40,414 nucleotides of DNA, from contig JAGWHN010000005.1 in NCBI GenBank assembly GCA_028866785.1, positions 1 to 40,414 of the forward strand, in the 5' to 3' direction. The notes beneath the pieces are model-generated. The model was given only the letters and a program-made list of their open reading frames with translations. It did not search any database and was not told the origin of the DNA. The position numbers and the translations under genes were made by a program. Source of the DNA: Microcaldota archaeon. GTDB taxonomy: Archaea > Micrarchaeota > Micrarchaeia > Micrarchaeales > CABMGC01. Every line of letters starts with the position of its first letter. The first letter of the stretch is position 1. Shown one piece after another: positions 1 through 8,557 of this stretch.

Positions 1-1523
1 GCCTCGTACTCAACATTCCTGTTCTCAAGTATCTGCGGCCTTGCGGTAACGTCCACATGGATCACGGATTTCATTATCTCTTTCTTGTCGTGCTTCACCT
101 TGTAGGTCATTGTCATAAACCTTGAGTCCCCCTTGAGCCCTTCAAGCAATTTTGGCGCATCATCCTTTAGCATTGCGGGGGCAAATGGCTGGTACCACTC
201 CCTTTGCTTTACATGGATATTTAGTCTCTCCTTCACTTTATCATCGCCCGCATTTGCAAGTATGCTCCTGTTCCCAAGAGCCCTCGGCCCGAATTCCGCC
301 CTTCCCTGGAACCAGAAAATGTAATTGTTCTTGTTTATCAGCTCTCCTGCGTATTTTCCCGGTGATGAGACCCTCTCATACTCTATGCCCCTTTCCGATT
401 TTAGCGCATTTTTTATCTGATCCTCGGAAAACGAGTCCCCAAGGTATGCATTCTCAAAGTTGTATGAGGAAGTGCCGTTTGCGATATAGTTCGCGTACAT
501 CGCTGCTCCCATCGCAAGCCCTCCATCGCCCATGTGCGGGAATACAAACCAGTTTTTCAGCCTCTTGAGGTCCTTTATCTTCATGTTTGCCTTCACATTC
601 GAGAATACCCCCCCTGACATTGCAACATCGCCTATCCCAAACTCCTCAATTGCGTTATTCACAAGTGCCGCAAGAACGTGCTCTGTTAGCTGCTGCGCCA
701 TGTATGCGAACTGCTCCCTTGGCATCGACCACGCGATCTTGCTGAGCATCTCGTACTGTGTAATTGGGCCGTGCTTTGCAACAATCTCCGTTCCGTTCAC
801 CTTGAAGAATTCCTTAAGCCTGTTTTTCTCAAACGGGAATGGGAAGGAGTAGTCTGCCATTGCCATCACCTTGCCCTCATCCTCAAGCTCCCGCATCCCA
901 ACTATGTTGGTGACCTGCTCGTAGAATATCCCAAGAGAGTTCCTCGCAGAAATTGTCTTCTCTCCCTTTAGTATTCCGCCCTTTAGCGTGCTGATTGATC
1001 CGCTCAGCCCGTCGCCTACGCCGTCAAGCGTTATCACAAGCGCCCTCCTAAAGCCTGAGGGAAACGCCGCTGTTGCCGCATGCGCGGTGTGGTGGTCGAC
1101 CGAGTAAAGCCTGTAGTTCCTAAAGCCCATTTTTCCGAGCTCCGAGGAGATTATCGATTTGCTGATCGCATTGCAAAAAGGAAGCGGACCTATCGAGGTC
1201 ATCTCGTACTTTCCAAAGTGCATCAGGTTCTCAAACCTTGGCTTTAGCATCTTTCTCCTTCTAAATTCGTAGTATCTCTCCTTTTGCTGCGGAAAAATCC
1301 TGGAGATGGTCTTGGAGAGGTCCAGTGTCGAGAATGCGACAATCTCCACATCCTCCGGGTGTATTTTTGCGAATGCAAGCGCCGCCCTGATCGAGTTGTA
1401 CGGGAACTTGACCTCAAGCTTCCTTTTGGTGAACCGCTCCTCATTTGAGGCGTAGATTATCTGGTTGTCCTTTAAGAGCGCCGCCCCCGAGTCGTGGCCA
1501 TCCCATAATCCTAGAACATACAT
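1..1523 (-). CDS. NodU/CmcH-family carbamoyltransferase, C-terminus beyond window
   Basis: The reading frame starts at ATG 1523-1521 and runs off the left edge after 507 codons. The N-terminus (LGLWDGHDSGAALLKDNQI, then EERFTKRK) is the typical start of the Carbam_trans_N ASKHA-fold domain. A metal/phosphate-binding histidine cluster DHHTAH lies near residues 143-148, DGVGDG near 165-170 and SGGVFSN near 300. The C-terminal domain carries the family hallmark WFQGRAEFGPRALGNRSI near residues 395-420. Family members carbamoylate hydroxyl groups of sugars, antibiotics or nodulation factors using carbamoyl phosphate and ATP. It is probably cytoplasmic. It lies 10 nt downstream of a radical SAM gene, and both may modify the same small molecule or glycan; the substrate is unknown. 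Hypothermophile HypF-type hydrogenase maturation is unlikely because no acylphosphatase or zinc-finger part is seen. Confidence 0.88.
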   Translation of the reverse strand, partial: MYVLGLWDGHDSGAALLKDNQIIYASNEERFTKRKLEVKFPYNSIRAALAFAKIHPEDVEIVAFSTLDLSKTISRIFPQQKERYYEFRRRKMLKPRFENLMHFGKYEMTSIGPLPFCNAISKSIISSELGKMGFRNYRLYSVDHHTAHAATAAFPSGFRRALVITLDGVGDGLSGSISTLKGGILKGEKTISARNSLGIFYEQVTNIVGMRELEDEGKVMAMADYSFPFPFEKNRLKEFFKVNGTEIVAKHGPITQYEMLSKIAWSMPREQFAYMAQQLTEHVLAALVNNAIEEFGIGDVAMSGGVFSNVKANMKIKDLKRLKNWFVFPHMGDGGLAMGAAMYANYIANGTSSYNFENAYLGDSFSEDQIKNALKSERGIEYERVSSPGKYAGELINKNNYIFWFQGRAEFGPRALGNRSILANAGDDKVKERLNIHVKQREWYQPFAPAMLKDDAPKLLEGLKGDSRFMTMTYKVKHDKKEIMKSVIHVDVTARPQILENRNVEYE

Positions 1524-1533
1524 GAAAGCACAA

Positions 1534-2616
1534 CTAGTAGACGTTTCTTACTTTTATAAAGGTTGATACATCCCCAATTATTGTCTGGTATGCCTCGCAA
1601 GATGTCCACTGCGTAGGCTCCTTGCCCTCCCTGATCTCCTTTCTTATCTCCTGCGCCTCTGGCCCATTCCAGACCTTTGTAAGGTCGTAGCCGATCTCCC
1701 TTATGTTTGCGATTTTCTTGTTCCACATTATCGAAGGGTAGACATTCCCCCAGCTGTCAAGGAAGAGCGATGCCTCAAGGCTCCTGCTCCTCATCGGCTG
1801 CACGCCCGTCTGGGCGTAATCAGCGAGCTTGACCAGGAAGATCTCCTCAATCCTCTGTATCATGCTTACCTCAAACTCCCTATGCTTTATTAGCTCGCGT
1901 ATCTCCTGCGCAACAAGCGCCCTGTTGTCGAGCATTATCTTCCCCGCATCAGTCATCCTGTAGTAGTTTTCTGATATCTGGCCAAGGTTGACGTGGAAGT
2001 CATTGAAGCGGATGTCCGGGATTATCTTCTTCACCTCCTCGTAGGTCTTCATGAACTGGCCTTGGTTCTGCTTGATCATCGTGTAACCGAACACGAAGAA
2101 GAGGTTCGGATATTTCTTCTTCAGCTCGCGCAGCCTCCTGAACATCTCCATTGCCCTATCGAAGTTGCCTGGGACGCCCCTTATCTGGTCATGGAGCTCC
2201 CTGTACCCGTCAAGGCTTACGGTTATTGCGACCCTCGGAATCCCAAGGTTGAGCATCTCCTCTATCTTTCTAATCACCATGTCATGGTTGCAAAGCGAGT
2301 TCGTAGGCATTGTGAGTATGTAGAGCCCTTTAGAGTTCTCCTTGAACGCCTTGGCTATCTCCACGATGTCGGATCTTAAAAACGGCTCTCCGCCCGTGAG
2401 CTCAACCCACTTAAAATAGTCATTCTTCTTTGCAAAATCGCGTATCTCATCGATTGTGAGCTCGCCCTTTGGCCGAATGTCCCAGATGCTGCAGTGCGTG
2501 CATCTTGACTGGCACCAGTAGGTGATTGCAAAATTAAGCTTGTACGGCCTGTCCAGTCTGACGAGGTTGCTCTTAAGACCCGTCATTCCAAGACCCAGCA
2601 GCTTCCCGACTACCAA
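1534..2616 (-). CDS. Radical SAM protein with single 4Fe-4S motif
   Basis: A 360-residue protein. The SAM-binding cluster motif is CQSRCTHC (CX3CX2C) near residues 35-42, followed by the SAM-contact motif ELTGGEPFLR near 73-82 and a canonical partial TIM barrel (VAITVSLDG strand). The C-terminal part has the layout of a SPASM/twitch region (EASLFLDSWGNVYPSIMW, then KVWNGPEAQEIRKEI) but only one cysteine there, so auxiliary clusters are probably absent. Family members make radical-based modifications of peptides or small molecules; the substrate cannot be told. The frame opens with TTG 2616. ATG at codon 11 is the alternative, but a TATA-like box at 2647-2654 sits at the right distance for a short leader to the TTG. 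The carbamoyltransferase follows directly and suggests a shared biosynthetic step. Confidence 0.85.
   Translation of the reverse strand: MVVGKLLGLGMTGLKSNLVRLDRPYKLNFAITYWCQSRCTHCSIWDIRPKGELTIDEIRDFAKKNDYFKWVELTGGEPFLRSDIVEIAKAFKENSKGLYILTMPTNSLCNHDMVIRKIEEMLNLGIPRVAITVSLDGYRELHDQIRGVPGNFDRAMEMFRRLRELKKKYPNLFFVFGYTMIKQNQGQFMKTYEEVKKIIPDIRFNDFHVNLGQISENYYRMTDAGKIMLDNRALVAQEIRELIKHREFEVSMIQRIEEIFLVKLADYAQTGVQPMRSRSLEASLFLDSWGNVYPSIMWNKKIANIREIGYDLTKVWNGPEAQEIRKEIREGKEPTQWTSCEAYQTIIGDVSTFIKVRNVY
1551..1560 (-). promoter_or_regulatory. TATA box for the carbamoyltransferase gene
   Basis: Read on the minus strand the sequence is TTTATAAAAG, a good archaeal TATA box, inside the last codons of the radical SAM gene. 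It lies about 30 nt upstream of ATG 1523, so the carbamoyltransferase can be transcribed alone, with a very short leader, as well as from the upstream gene. Confidence 0.55.
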
Positions 2617-2646
2617 ATGCCCACCAAAGTAGAATAAGCTTTCCAG

Positions 2647-2654
2647 ATTTAAAT
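2647..2654 (-). promoter_or_regulatory. TATA-like box for the radical SAM gene
   Basis: ATTTAAAT lies about 31 nt upstream of the TTG start of the radical SAM gene and between it and the 3' end of the upstream minus-strand gene. It implies a transcription start only a few bases before the start codon. Confidence 0.4.
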
Positions 2655-2681
2655 ACTTTTAGCAGAGGGTAAAAATCGAGC

Positions 2682-3296
2682 CTACTCTGCCTTCTTGTCC
2701 TCTTCTGCCAGCATTCTAAAGGCGCCCTTTAGGAACTCTATGTCCTTTATTGCCTCATTAACTGTTGAAGCAGTGTCCGCCTTTGCCTCAGGCGTTTTCA
2801 TCCTCTCATTTATGTTGTGTACCGTAATGAACATCAAGATCATGTCTGTCGAGTCCACCACATTCATCTGGGTTATAGCATCAACCGTTTTCTGGTTGTC
2901 ATTCCCGAGGGATTCATTTAGGCTGTCTATGCTGTAAATCATCTTATCCGCGCCTATCCCATTTTCTAAAATCGCCCTGCCTACAAGCTCCTTGACCCTG
3001 AGGTCGAGATAAAGGAGAGTTTTCCTCTCAAGAAGGGTGTTTTTCCTGCCCGTCTCCTCTTCCAATTTAATTGAGGTGTTTGCAGTCCTTACCAAAACCG
3101 TATCAATCGCCTTTATCGCCAGCGCATCCTTTTTGTAAATCGACCTAAGCCTGTTTATCCTCAAGTCGTTTAGCTTTGCCGTCATCCCCGAGACCATTAG
3201 CATCTCCTTCACGTTCAATTTCGAGATATTATCCAGGAAGTTCACAGATGTCTCCTTGGACTTATTTATGTTCGGATCTCCGTTTAAAACATTCAT
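2682..3296 (-). CDS. Unknown alpha-helical protein, 204 aa
   Basis: Not recognised. The protein is soluble, rich in Lys, Glu, Asn and Thr, without signal peptide, cysteines or membrane segments, and predicted by eye to be almost wholly helical (for example residues 60-110 and 160-200). There is a cluster of Met-rich hydrophobic positions (MLMVSGM, MILMFITV). The start is ATG 3296, and the gene is divergent from the PadR unit with a 128-nt spacer. The acidic/basic C-terminal tail LAEEDKKAE suggests a cytoplasmic protein. It precedes the radical SAM gene in the same direction with a 65-nt gap that contains that gene's own TATA box, so it is probably transcribed separately. Confidence 0.7.
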   Translation of the reverse strand: MNVLNGDPNINKSKETSVNFLDNISKLNVKEMLMVSGMTAKLNDLRINRLRSIYKKDALAIKAIDTVLVRTANTSIKLEEETGRKNTLLERKTLLYLDLRVKELVGRAILENGIGADKMIYSIDSLNESLGNDNQKTVDAITQMNVVDSTDMILMFITVHNINERMKTPEAKADTASTVNEAIKDIEFLKGAFRMLAEEDKKAE

Positions 3297-3377
3297 TTTA
3301 ATCTATCACTGTGTGTTTTGTCCATTCTTAAATATTACTCAATTTATGTTTAAAACCCAAATGCGGGTAAATAAAGG

Positions 3378-3426
3378 TTTATATATGATTAGTTTAATAT
3401 TAAACTAGTTTGAATGCAAACTAGTT
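3378..3426 (+). promoter_or_regulatory. padR promoter with two adjacent operator-like palindromes
   Basis: The TATA box TTTATATA is at 3378-3385. Directly downstream is a perfect 16-nt palindrome AGTTTAATATTAAACT (3391-3406). A second inverted repeat overlaps it: 10-nt arms AACTAGTTTG and CAAACTAGTT around a 4-nt spacer (3403-3426). Both cover the expected transcription start (about 3408) and reach the TTG start codon of the PadR gene. Position and symmetry suggest autorepression of the PadR/ABC-exporter operon by PadR, which is the usual logic for this family. The binding itself is inferred. Confidence 0.65.
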
Positions 3427-3790
3427 GAGCTATTTGGCAAATTCTTCTGAACTATCTATCAGCAAGGGTCTCAGGAAGGAGATGCTGAAGATCATAATCC
3501 TGAATCACCTGGGCCGCCACGCAGGCTATCCCTACGAGCTCTTGAAAGCAATAGAGAGCAGGAAGGCGTTTGTCTTTGAAGGACTAACGAAGAATGACCT
3601 TTACAATGCGATAGGATCCCTTGAAAAGCAGGGATTCATCAAGGGACATGCAGTGATGAAAGGGGCAAAGATGCAAAAGCACTATGATCCCACCCCAAAA
3701 GGCAAGAAGATAATTATCGCCTCAAAAAAAGCAATGATCAAGTCTTTCACGGAAGTTAACAAACTTATGAAGGAGGAGCTCAATGAGTGA
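3425..3790 (+). CDS. PadR-family transcriptional regulator
   Basis: A 121-residue protein with the PadR winged-helix pattern. The recognition part includes GYPYELLKAIE, GLTKNDLYNAIGSLEKQGFIKG and the wing/DPTPKGKKII segment, followed by one C-terminal dimerisation helix, as in short (subfamily 2) PadR proteins. These repress transporter operons and release DNA on binding a hydrophobic ligand. There is no in-frame ATG near the N-terminus. TTG 3425 is used here and TTG 3434 is possible. The stop overlaps the start of the ABC ATPase gene by 8 nt, so the regulator and exporter are translationally coupled. The start codon lies in the inverted repeat described for the promoter, which supports autoregulation. 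Confidence 0.88.
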   Translation: MSYLANSSELSISKGLRKEMLKIIILNHLGRHAGYPYELLKAIESRKAFVFEGLTKNDLYNAIGSLEKQGFIKGHAVMKGAKMQKHYDPTPKGKKIIIASKKAMIKSFTEVNKLMKEELNE

Positions 3791-4790
3791 ACACGCGATT
3801 GATATTGAAAAGCTCGTAAAGAAATTCGGCGACTTCACCGCAGTCAATGACATATCACTCAAGATAAAGAAAGGTGAGATTTTCGGATTGCTTGGGCCAA
3901 ACGGTGCAGGCAAAACCACCACTATAAACATGATTCTAGGGCTACTAAAGCCAACTTCGGGACGAATTACTATCAACGGGCTCGACATAAGAAAGGATGG
4001 CGAGAAAATAAAGCAATTAATCGGCCTTATGACCCAGGAGACAGTGGTCGAGGCGGACCTTACCGCAAGGGAGAACCTTGAGATATTTGCAGATCTTTAT
4101 CACGTTCCCGCGGATGAGAAAGAGCAGAGGATAAAGGAGGCACTCATAGAATCAGAGCTTACCGACTTCGCAAATAAGAAAGCAGGAACATTTTCGGGCG
4201 GGATGAAGAGAAGGCTCGAGCTTGTCAAATCGATGATCCAGCACCCAAGCATACTAATTCTGGACGAGCCCACAACGGGACTTGACATACAAAACAGGGT
4301 GAATATGTGGAAGCACATACGCGAACTCAATGAAATAGGCGTCACAATTATACTAACGACGCAGTACCTTGAGGAGGCGGATGCGCTCTGCGAGAGGCTT
4401 GCAATAATAGACCACGGCAAGATAAAGGCGATGGGAACGGTCTCGGAGCTAAAGAAGCTGGTCGGATCGGGAAGGATACTCGAGATCGTGACGCAGGCCC
4501 ATACGGATGCGGCCGCTCTTGCGGCAATGCTAAAGTCAAGCTTCAAGCTAAAGCCGGAGATCAAGGTGGACAAGGTTACGGCCGTCGTTGAAAGCGGGAA
4601 CGAGGAGAGAATAATGTCGAAGATACTCGAGGAGGTGAACAAGAAGAAGATAAAGGTCTCCTCAGTCAGCCTTCACATGGCGACGCTCGACGACGTCTTC
4701 ATAAAGCTGACCGGCTCTTCGACAAGGGACGCCACGCACGAGGATATGTCCTCAAGCATGGATTCGATGATCAAGGCGGGAAGGAGGTAG
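3783..4790 (+). CDS. ABC-2 type exporter, ATP-binding subunit (DrrA-like)
   Basis: A 335-residue nucleotide-binding domain protein. Walker A is GPNGAGKT (residues 38-45), the Q-loop is TQET near 84-87, the signature is FSGGMKRR (137-144) and Walker B is ILILDEP with D161/E162. The H-loop position reads TTQYLEEAD, with Gln in place of His; this occurs in many DrrA-type exporters. A C-terminal regulatory extension of about 100 residues follows. The protein powers efflux of an unknown drug, lipid or polymer together with the permease encoded 5 nt downstream. The start ATG overlaps the PadR stop. Control is probably through PadR. Confidence 0.93.
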   Translation: MSEHAIDIEKLVKKFGDFTAVNDISLKIKKGEIFGLLGPNGAGKTTTINMILGLLKPTSGRITINGLDIRKDGEKIKQLIGLMTQETVVEADLTARENLEIFADLYHVPADEKEQRIKEALIESELTDFANKKAGTFSGGMKRRLELVKSMIQHPSILILDEPTTGLDIQNRVNMWKHIRELNEIGVTIILTTQYLEEADALCERLAIIDHGKIKAMGTVSELKKLVGSGRILEIVTQAHTDAAALAAMLKSSFKLKPEIKVDKVTAVVESGNEERIMSKILEEVNKKKIKVSSVSLHMATLDDVFIKLTGSSTRDATHEDMSSSMDSMIKAGRR

Positions 4791-4795
4791 ATTTG

Positions 4796-5923
4796 ATGAG
4801 TTTGCTCCAAGACACATTCACGCTCTATAAAAGGGAGATGCTAATCTTCAAGAGCAACGCAAGAGTTAACCTGATAAGGTCCGTGATGTTTCCGCTCATA
4901 ATAATCCTCTTTTTCGGAAACATAGGCAACTCGATAAGCAGCGCCCCCGTGGTGATAGTCAACTACGCAAACAATCCACAGTCGCTCTCATTCATCGGAA
5001 GCCTCCAGTCAAACAACTTCCTGAGCATAACAAAGATAACAGATCAAGCGACCGCATTGAGCCTGCTTAAGAACGGAAACGTCCAGATTGTGATAATAAT
5101 CCTCCCTACATTCCCGAGTAGCCAGCCAGGGGTTCCCGGAATTCAGGTTTACTACAGCAATACCCAGATTGCGGTCACCGGGTTTGCGCTCCCGCTCATA
5201 CAGAGCGCAGCGGCAAAGTATTCCAGCTCTGTCCAGCAGATTAATCCGACCGCAGAGCAAAAGAATCCTTCAGGGGAGGTCTCCTCAAACGCGCTTTATG
5301 CATCCGCGGCAAACTACAAGGACTTCCTTGTCGGTGGAATAATTCCCATGGTGGTGGTCTTCAACTCGCTCTTTGCCGGGGGAATCTCGCTTATTAGCGA
5401 CAGGCAGCTTGGAAACATCAAGGCGTTCATGATAACTCCGATAAACAAGAATGCGATTGTTCTGAGCAAGATCCTTGCGGGCGCGACAACGAGCATAATC
5501 GTTGCAATACTCGCCCTAACCATCGGGCTCCTTGATGGGGCCTCAATTGCAGGCGGAGCGCTTACTTTGCTAATTGTTATCGCGGTTGCTGTGACGTTGA
5601 GCCTTGCATTCATGCCGATTGCGGTCATGCTCGCATCAAGGGTCAATAGGGTTGATGCGTATGCAATCTTTTCGCAAGCTGTCGGTCTTCCGCTCTGGTT
5701 TGTCGGAGGCGGAATAATTCCGATACAGAGCCTTCCCTCCTGGCTTGCCGCAGTCGCGGTCTTCGACCCACTCATGTATGCAAACACGATAATAAGGGCA
5801 ATGACGCTGCAGGGATTCATACAGCTCAGCACGCTGCTCATAAACTTCGCGGTGCTCATTGTCTTTGCGGCAGTGATGATTTACTTTAGCTTCAGGGTGT
5901 TCAATGCATCCTCTCAAGAATGA
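4796..5923 (+). CDS. ABC-2 type exporter, permease subunit
   Basis: A protein of about 375 residues with the ABC-2 membrane architecture. It has one N-terminal transmembrane helix after a short basic tail, a large extracytoplasmic loop (about residues 45-170, SSAPVVIVNYAN onward), then five hydrophobic segments from MVVVFNSLFAGGISLI to the C-terminus, with the conserved cytoplasmic DRQLGNIKAFMITPI loop. It forms the pore of the exporter driven by the ATPase upstream. ATG 4796 is chosen because GGAGGT (4784-4789) is correctly spaced; TTG 4793 is less likely. Its end overlaps or abuts the next gene, so the secreted protein downstream is probably in the same operon. Confidence 0.92.
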   Translation: MSLLQDTFTLYKREMLIFKSNARVNLIRSVMFPLIIILFFGNIGNSISSAPVVIVNYANNPQSLSFIGSLQSNNFLSITKITDQATALSLLKNGNVQIVIIILPTFPSSQPGVPGIQVYYSNTQIAVTGFALPLIQSAAAKYSSSVQQINPTAEQKNPSGEVSSNALYASAANYKDFLVGGIIPMVVVFNSLFAGGISLISDRQLGNIKAFMITPINKNAIVLSKILAGATTSIIVAILALTIGLLDGASIAGGALTLLIVIAVAVTLSLAFMPIAVMLASRVNRVDAYAIFSQAVGLPLWFVGGGIIPIQSLPSWLAAVAVFDPLMYANTIIRAMTLQGFIQLSTLLINFAVLIVFAAVMIYFSFRVFNASSQE

Positions 5924-5939
5924 TACTCAAGTGGTTAAA

Positions 5940-7550
5940 ATGGAAATTGGAAAAAAGAATTCTGGGAACATGGCGGCGTTTGCCGCACTTGGCATGGTAT
6001 TCCTCCTGATGGGGATGGTCAGCGCAAACGGAGAGCTCTCGGTCACTAACCTTGTGATATCCCCCCAGCCTGTTCTTGCGGGCCAGAACTTCACACTCTC
6101 ATTCCAGCTCTACAACTCATACGGAACACTCCAAAATGTGAACTTCGGCCTCACGGGGAGCTACCCTCTCCTTAACTACTCCCCGGTAGGGTCCCGGCTT
6201 ATAAGCTCAATGAACCAGGGACTGTATGGAGGTGTGGGGACATATTTCCTCTACCACCTAAGCGTTCCAAAGAATGTCCAGTCAGGAACATACACCTTGT
6301 ATGTCTCTGCATCCTACCTTATCCAAACCAGCAGCTCGGGAACCACCGTAACCCAGGCGGCAACATCCAACGTTCCAATCTCGTTTTACATAAGCGGGGT
6401 GCCTAACCTTGTTCTCACTGCAAATCCTGTCACGCAAATAGTTCCGGGAAGCCAATCAAGCATCAATCTGAACGTTTTCAACTCAGGAACCGCAAGCGCG
6501 ACAAACATAAACCTGACCGTGTTAAACTCCGCGAACTTCACAGTCTCCGGCTCCCCTACATTCAACCTGGGGACAATTAACGGAGGAGCCTCAAGCTCTG
6601 CGGTTGCAACTCTTCAGACAAACAGCACGCTCCAGGAGGGTCAAAACCTCATACCGGTGAGGTTGCAGTATACAACGCAGTACGGTGCGAATGTGAGCAA
6701 GGTTGTCATGGTCCCGATGAGCGTGATAATAAACCAGCCAAACATAGTGCCAAGCATAATTGCGACATCCCCTCAGACGCTCTATGCGGGCTCTAACCAG
6801 ACCTTGAGCGTCTCGATCCAGAACATAGGGCTAGGGGTCGCAAAGAACGTGACTGTCAAGTTCCTCAGCACGAACAGCATAACGGTAGGAAGCAGCGCGG
6901 CCGGAATCTTCATAGGCACAATACCTGCGGATTCCTCGATAACGCAGTCAGTGTTCATCAGCGCGAGCAAGACTGACAACCAGACAAACTACTCTGTGCC
7001 GGTCGAGGTGAGCTACTCCAGCTCAAACTACCAGAGCGTTGCAAAGAAGACACTCTACCTAAACGTCACACTGCAGAAGTCCGCGATATACAACATAACC
7101 AACGTGAGCGGTAAGCTTTCGCCTTCCGGGACATACCTTCCCCTCACCTTCACGGTGAGAAATGCGGGAGGGCAGACGGCGCAGCAGATAACATTCAGCA
7201 TGCAGAGCATATACCCGATAGTTCCCGCATCCCCGAACGTCTACCTAAAGCAGCTCGCGCCAGGGGAGTCGGCCAACGTCACATTCTACGTGAATGTGGA
7301 CGCGCAGGGCAATCCTGGTAGCTATCCGGTTACGGTCTACGAGCAGTGGAGCCAGCCGAACGGCGCCTCGAGCCAGCAGTACAGCGCCTCGCAGAACTAC
7401 TATGCGGTGGTCAGCCCGCAGGGTGGTGGAAGCGGGATAATAGTGAACATCGTGATAGGGGTTGCGGTTATCGCGATAGCGGGATACATACTCTGGAGAA
7501 GGATGCCCCAAAAGAACGCGAAGCTTGACAGCAAGAAGCCGGCAAAGTAG
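5940..7550 (+). CDS. Secreted/anchored COG1361-like surface protein with CARDB-type repeats
   Basis: A protein of about 536 residues. It has an N-terminal hydrophobic signal (AAFAALGMVFLLMGMVSA), several immunoglobulin-like beta domains of the CARDB/NEW3 type (repeated patterns such as LVISPQPVLAGQNFTLSFQLYN and IATSPQTLYAGSNQTLSVSIQN), and a C-terminal transmembrane helix (IIVNIVIGVAVIAIAGYILW) followed by a short Lys-rich cytoplasmic tail. Many N-x-S/T sequons suggest N-glycosylation outside the cell. Such proteins often sit beside ABC-2 exporters in archaea and may act as an extracellular partner or S-layer-associated protein. An upstream ATG at 5904 would overlap the permease gene, but it would give an unusually long charged segment before the signal, so 5940 is preferred. 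Confidence 0.8.
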   Translation: MEIGKKNSGNMAAFAALGMVFLLMGMVSANGELSVTNLVISPQPVLAGQNFTLSFQLYNSYGTLQNVNFGLTGSYPLLNYSPVGSRLISSMNQGLYGGVGTYFLYHLSVPKNVQSGTYTLYVSASYLIQTSSSGTTVTQAATSNVPISFYISGVPNLVLTANPVTQIVPGSQSSINLNVFNSGTASATNINLTVLNSANFTVSGSPTFNLGTINGGASSSAVATLQTNSTLQEGQNLIPVRLQYTTQYGANVSKVVMVPMSVIINQPNIVPSIIATSPQTLYAGSNQTLSVSIQNIGLGVAKNVTVKFLSTNSITVGSSAAGIFIGTIPADSSITQSVFISASKTDNQTNYSVPVEVSYSSSNYQSVAKKTLYLNVTLQKSAIYNITNVSGKLSPSGTYLPLTFTVRNAGGQTAQQITFSMQSIYPIVPASPNVYLKQLAPGESANVTFYVNVDAQGNPGSYPVTVYEQWSQPNGASSQQYSASQNYYAVVSPQGGGSGIIVNIVIGVAVIAIAGYILWRRMPQKNAKLDSKKPAK

Positions 7551-7559
7551 GGCCGGCCT

Positions 7560-8528
7560 CTAAATGCTCACGCCAAAGTAGGTCCTTGCGACAGTCCCGA
7601 TTAGCACAGTCACTATCGCGGCGCCTATTGTTATCGCGACCATCTCAACTGTCCTTCTCTTGATGCTCGTGTCGCTCACGACCGCTATCACGACGGAGGC
7701 AATTGCAAGCGCAATTATGTCGAAGAAAATCGCAAGCGCAATCCCAAGGTAGCCCGTTGCTCCGAAGATGAAGGGAATCAGAGGTATTAGCGCGCCGAGG
7801 AAGTAGAAGATGCCCGTGTAATAGGCGTCCTTTGCCGGATCGGTTCTTGCGTTCTTTGTTCCCTTCTCCTCGATTGCGGTGCTCACTATGTTCTGCGACT
7901 TGGAGGCAAGGTATGCGCCTCCCGCCATCGAAAGGGTCCCTGCGATCCCCACTATTATCCCAGCGACCACCACTACCACGCTTGATGAGACAAGCGCCGC
8001 AAGCCCCGCGACTGCGGCAAGCACCTCGACAAGCCCGTCGCTTAGCCCGAAGACTATCGATTTGGTGTACTGCAGCCCGCCCTCGTACCTCTCCACCTGC
8101 CTTAGCAAATCCCGCTCGTGCCCCATCTCCTCCTTTAGTATCTCGCGGACCCTCGCCTTCTCGGAGGCGCTTAGCAGGGATGATGAAATCGCATTGGAGT
8201 ACGCCATCACGCCCTCGGCCTCGTTTCGCTCGAGCAGCTTTGTCATGAACGCGGTGCCAAAGAGCCTCCTGACTATCTTGAATCCAGCGACCCTCAGCCA
8301 GACGAGCCTTGGCCTTGTAGGGAGTGCCCCCTCGTCAACGATCATCTTTTCCCACAGGTTCAAATGCCCGCTCTCCATCCTCGAGAGCCTCTCCATTAGC
8401 GCCCTGAGCTCGCGCTTACGCTCCGTCTTTGCGAGCTCAACGTAGACGCGCCTGTCAATGTACTCGTCCTCGAAAAACTCCCTCTCAAGGAGCAGCCTCT
8501 TCTCCGACTTGCTTGCCATGGAAATCAT
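7560..8528 (-). CDS. Membrane-bound ferritin-like / VIT1 (CCC1) iron-manganese transporter
   Basis: A 322-residue fusion. Residues about 1-150 form a rubrerythrin/ferritin-like four-helix segment with two E-x-x-H motifs (RMESGHLNLWEKM and EMGHERDLL) that can bind a di-iron centre. Residues about 155-322 form a VIT1/CCC1 membrane domain that begins with the hallmark GLSDGLVEVLAAVAGLA and has about five transmembrane helices. Bacterial MbfA has the same arrangement and exports iron to limit oxidative stress. Here the protein probably senses or oxidises Fe(II) in the cytoplasm and moves it across the membrane. It is divergent from the PLD-like gene with only 29 nt between starts, so their promoters overlap. 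Confidence 0.87.
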   Translation of the reverse strand: MISMASKSEKRLLLEREFFEDEYIDRRVYVELAKTERKRELRALMERLSRMESGHLNLWEKMIVDEGALPTRPRLVWLRVAGFKIVRRLFGTAFMTKLLERNEAEGVMAYSNAISSSLLSASEKARVREILKEEMGHERDLLRQVERYEGGLQYTKSIVFGLSDGLVEVLAAVAGLAALVSSSVVVVVAGIIVGIAGTLSMAGGAYLASKSQNIVSTAIEEKGTKNARTDPAKDAYYTGIFYFLGALIPLIPFIFGATGYLGIALAIFFDIIALAIASVVIAVVSDTSIKRRTVEMVAITIGAAIVTVLIGTVARTYFGVSI

Positions 8529-8557
8529 TTTAAAATCTAAATCCTTCTAACTAACTA

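Noticed and set aside
152..568. Plus-strand ORFs over the first 1 kb
   Set aside because: They lie antisense to the carbamoyltransferase, whose frame carries all family motifs. Their Ser/Pro-rich sequence is typical of shadow frames.
7832..8445. Two overlapping plus-strand ORFs of 138 and 188 codons
   Set aside because: They are antisense to the ferritin-VIT1 gene, with low-complexity Ser/Pro/Arg composition and no motif.
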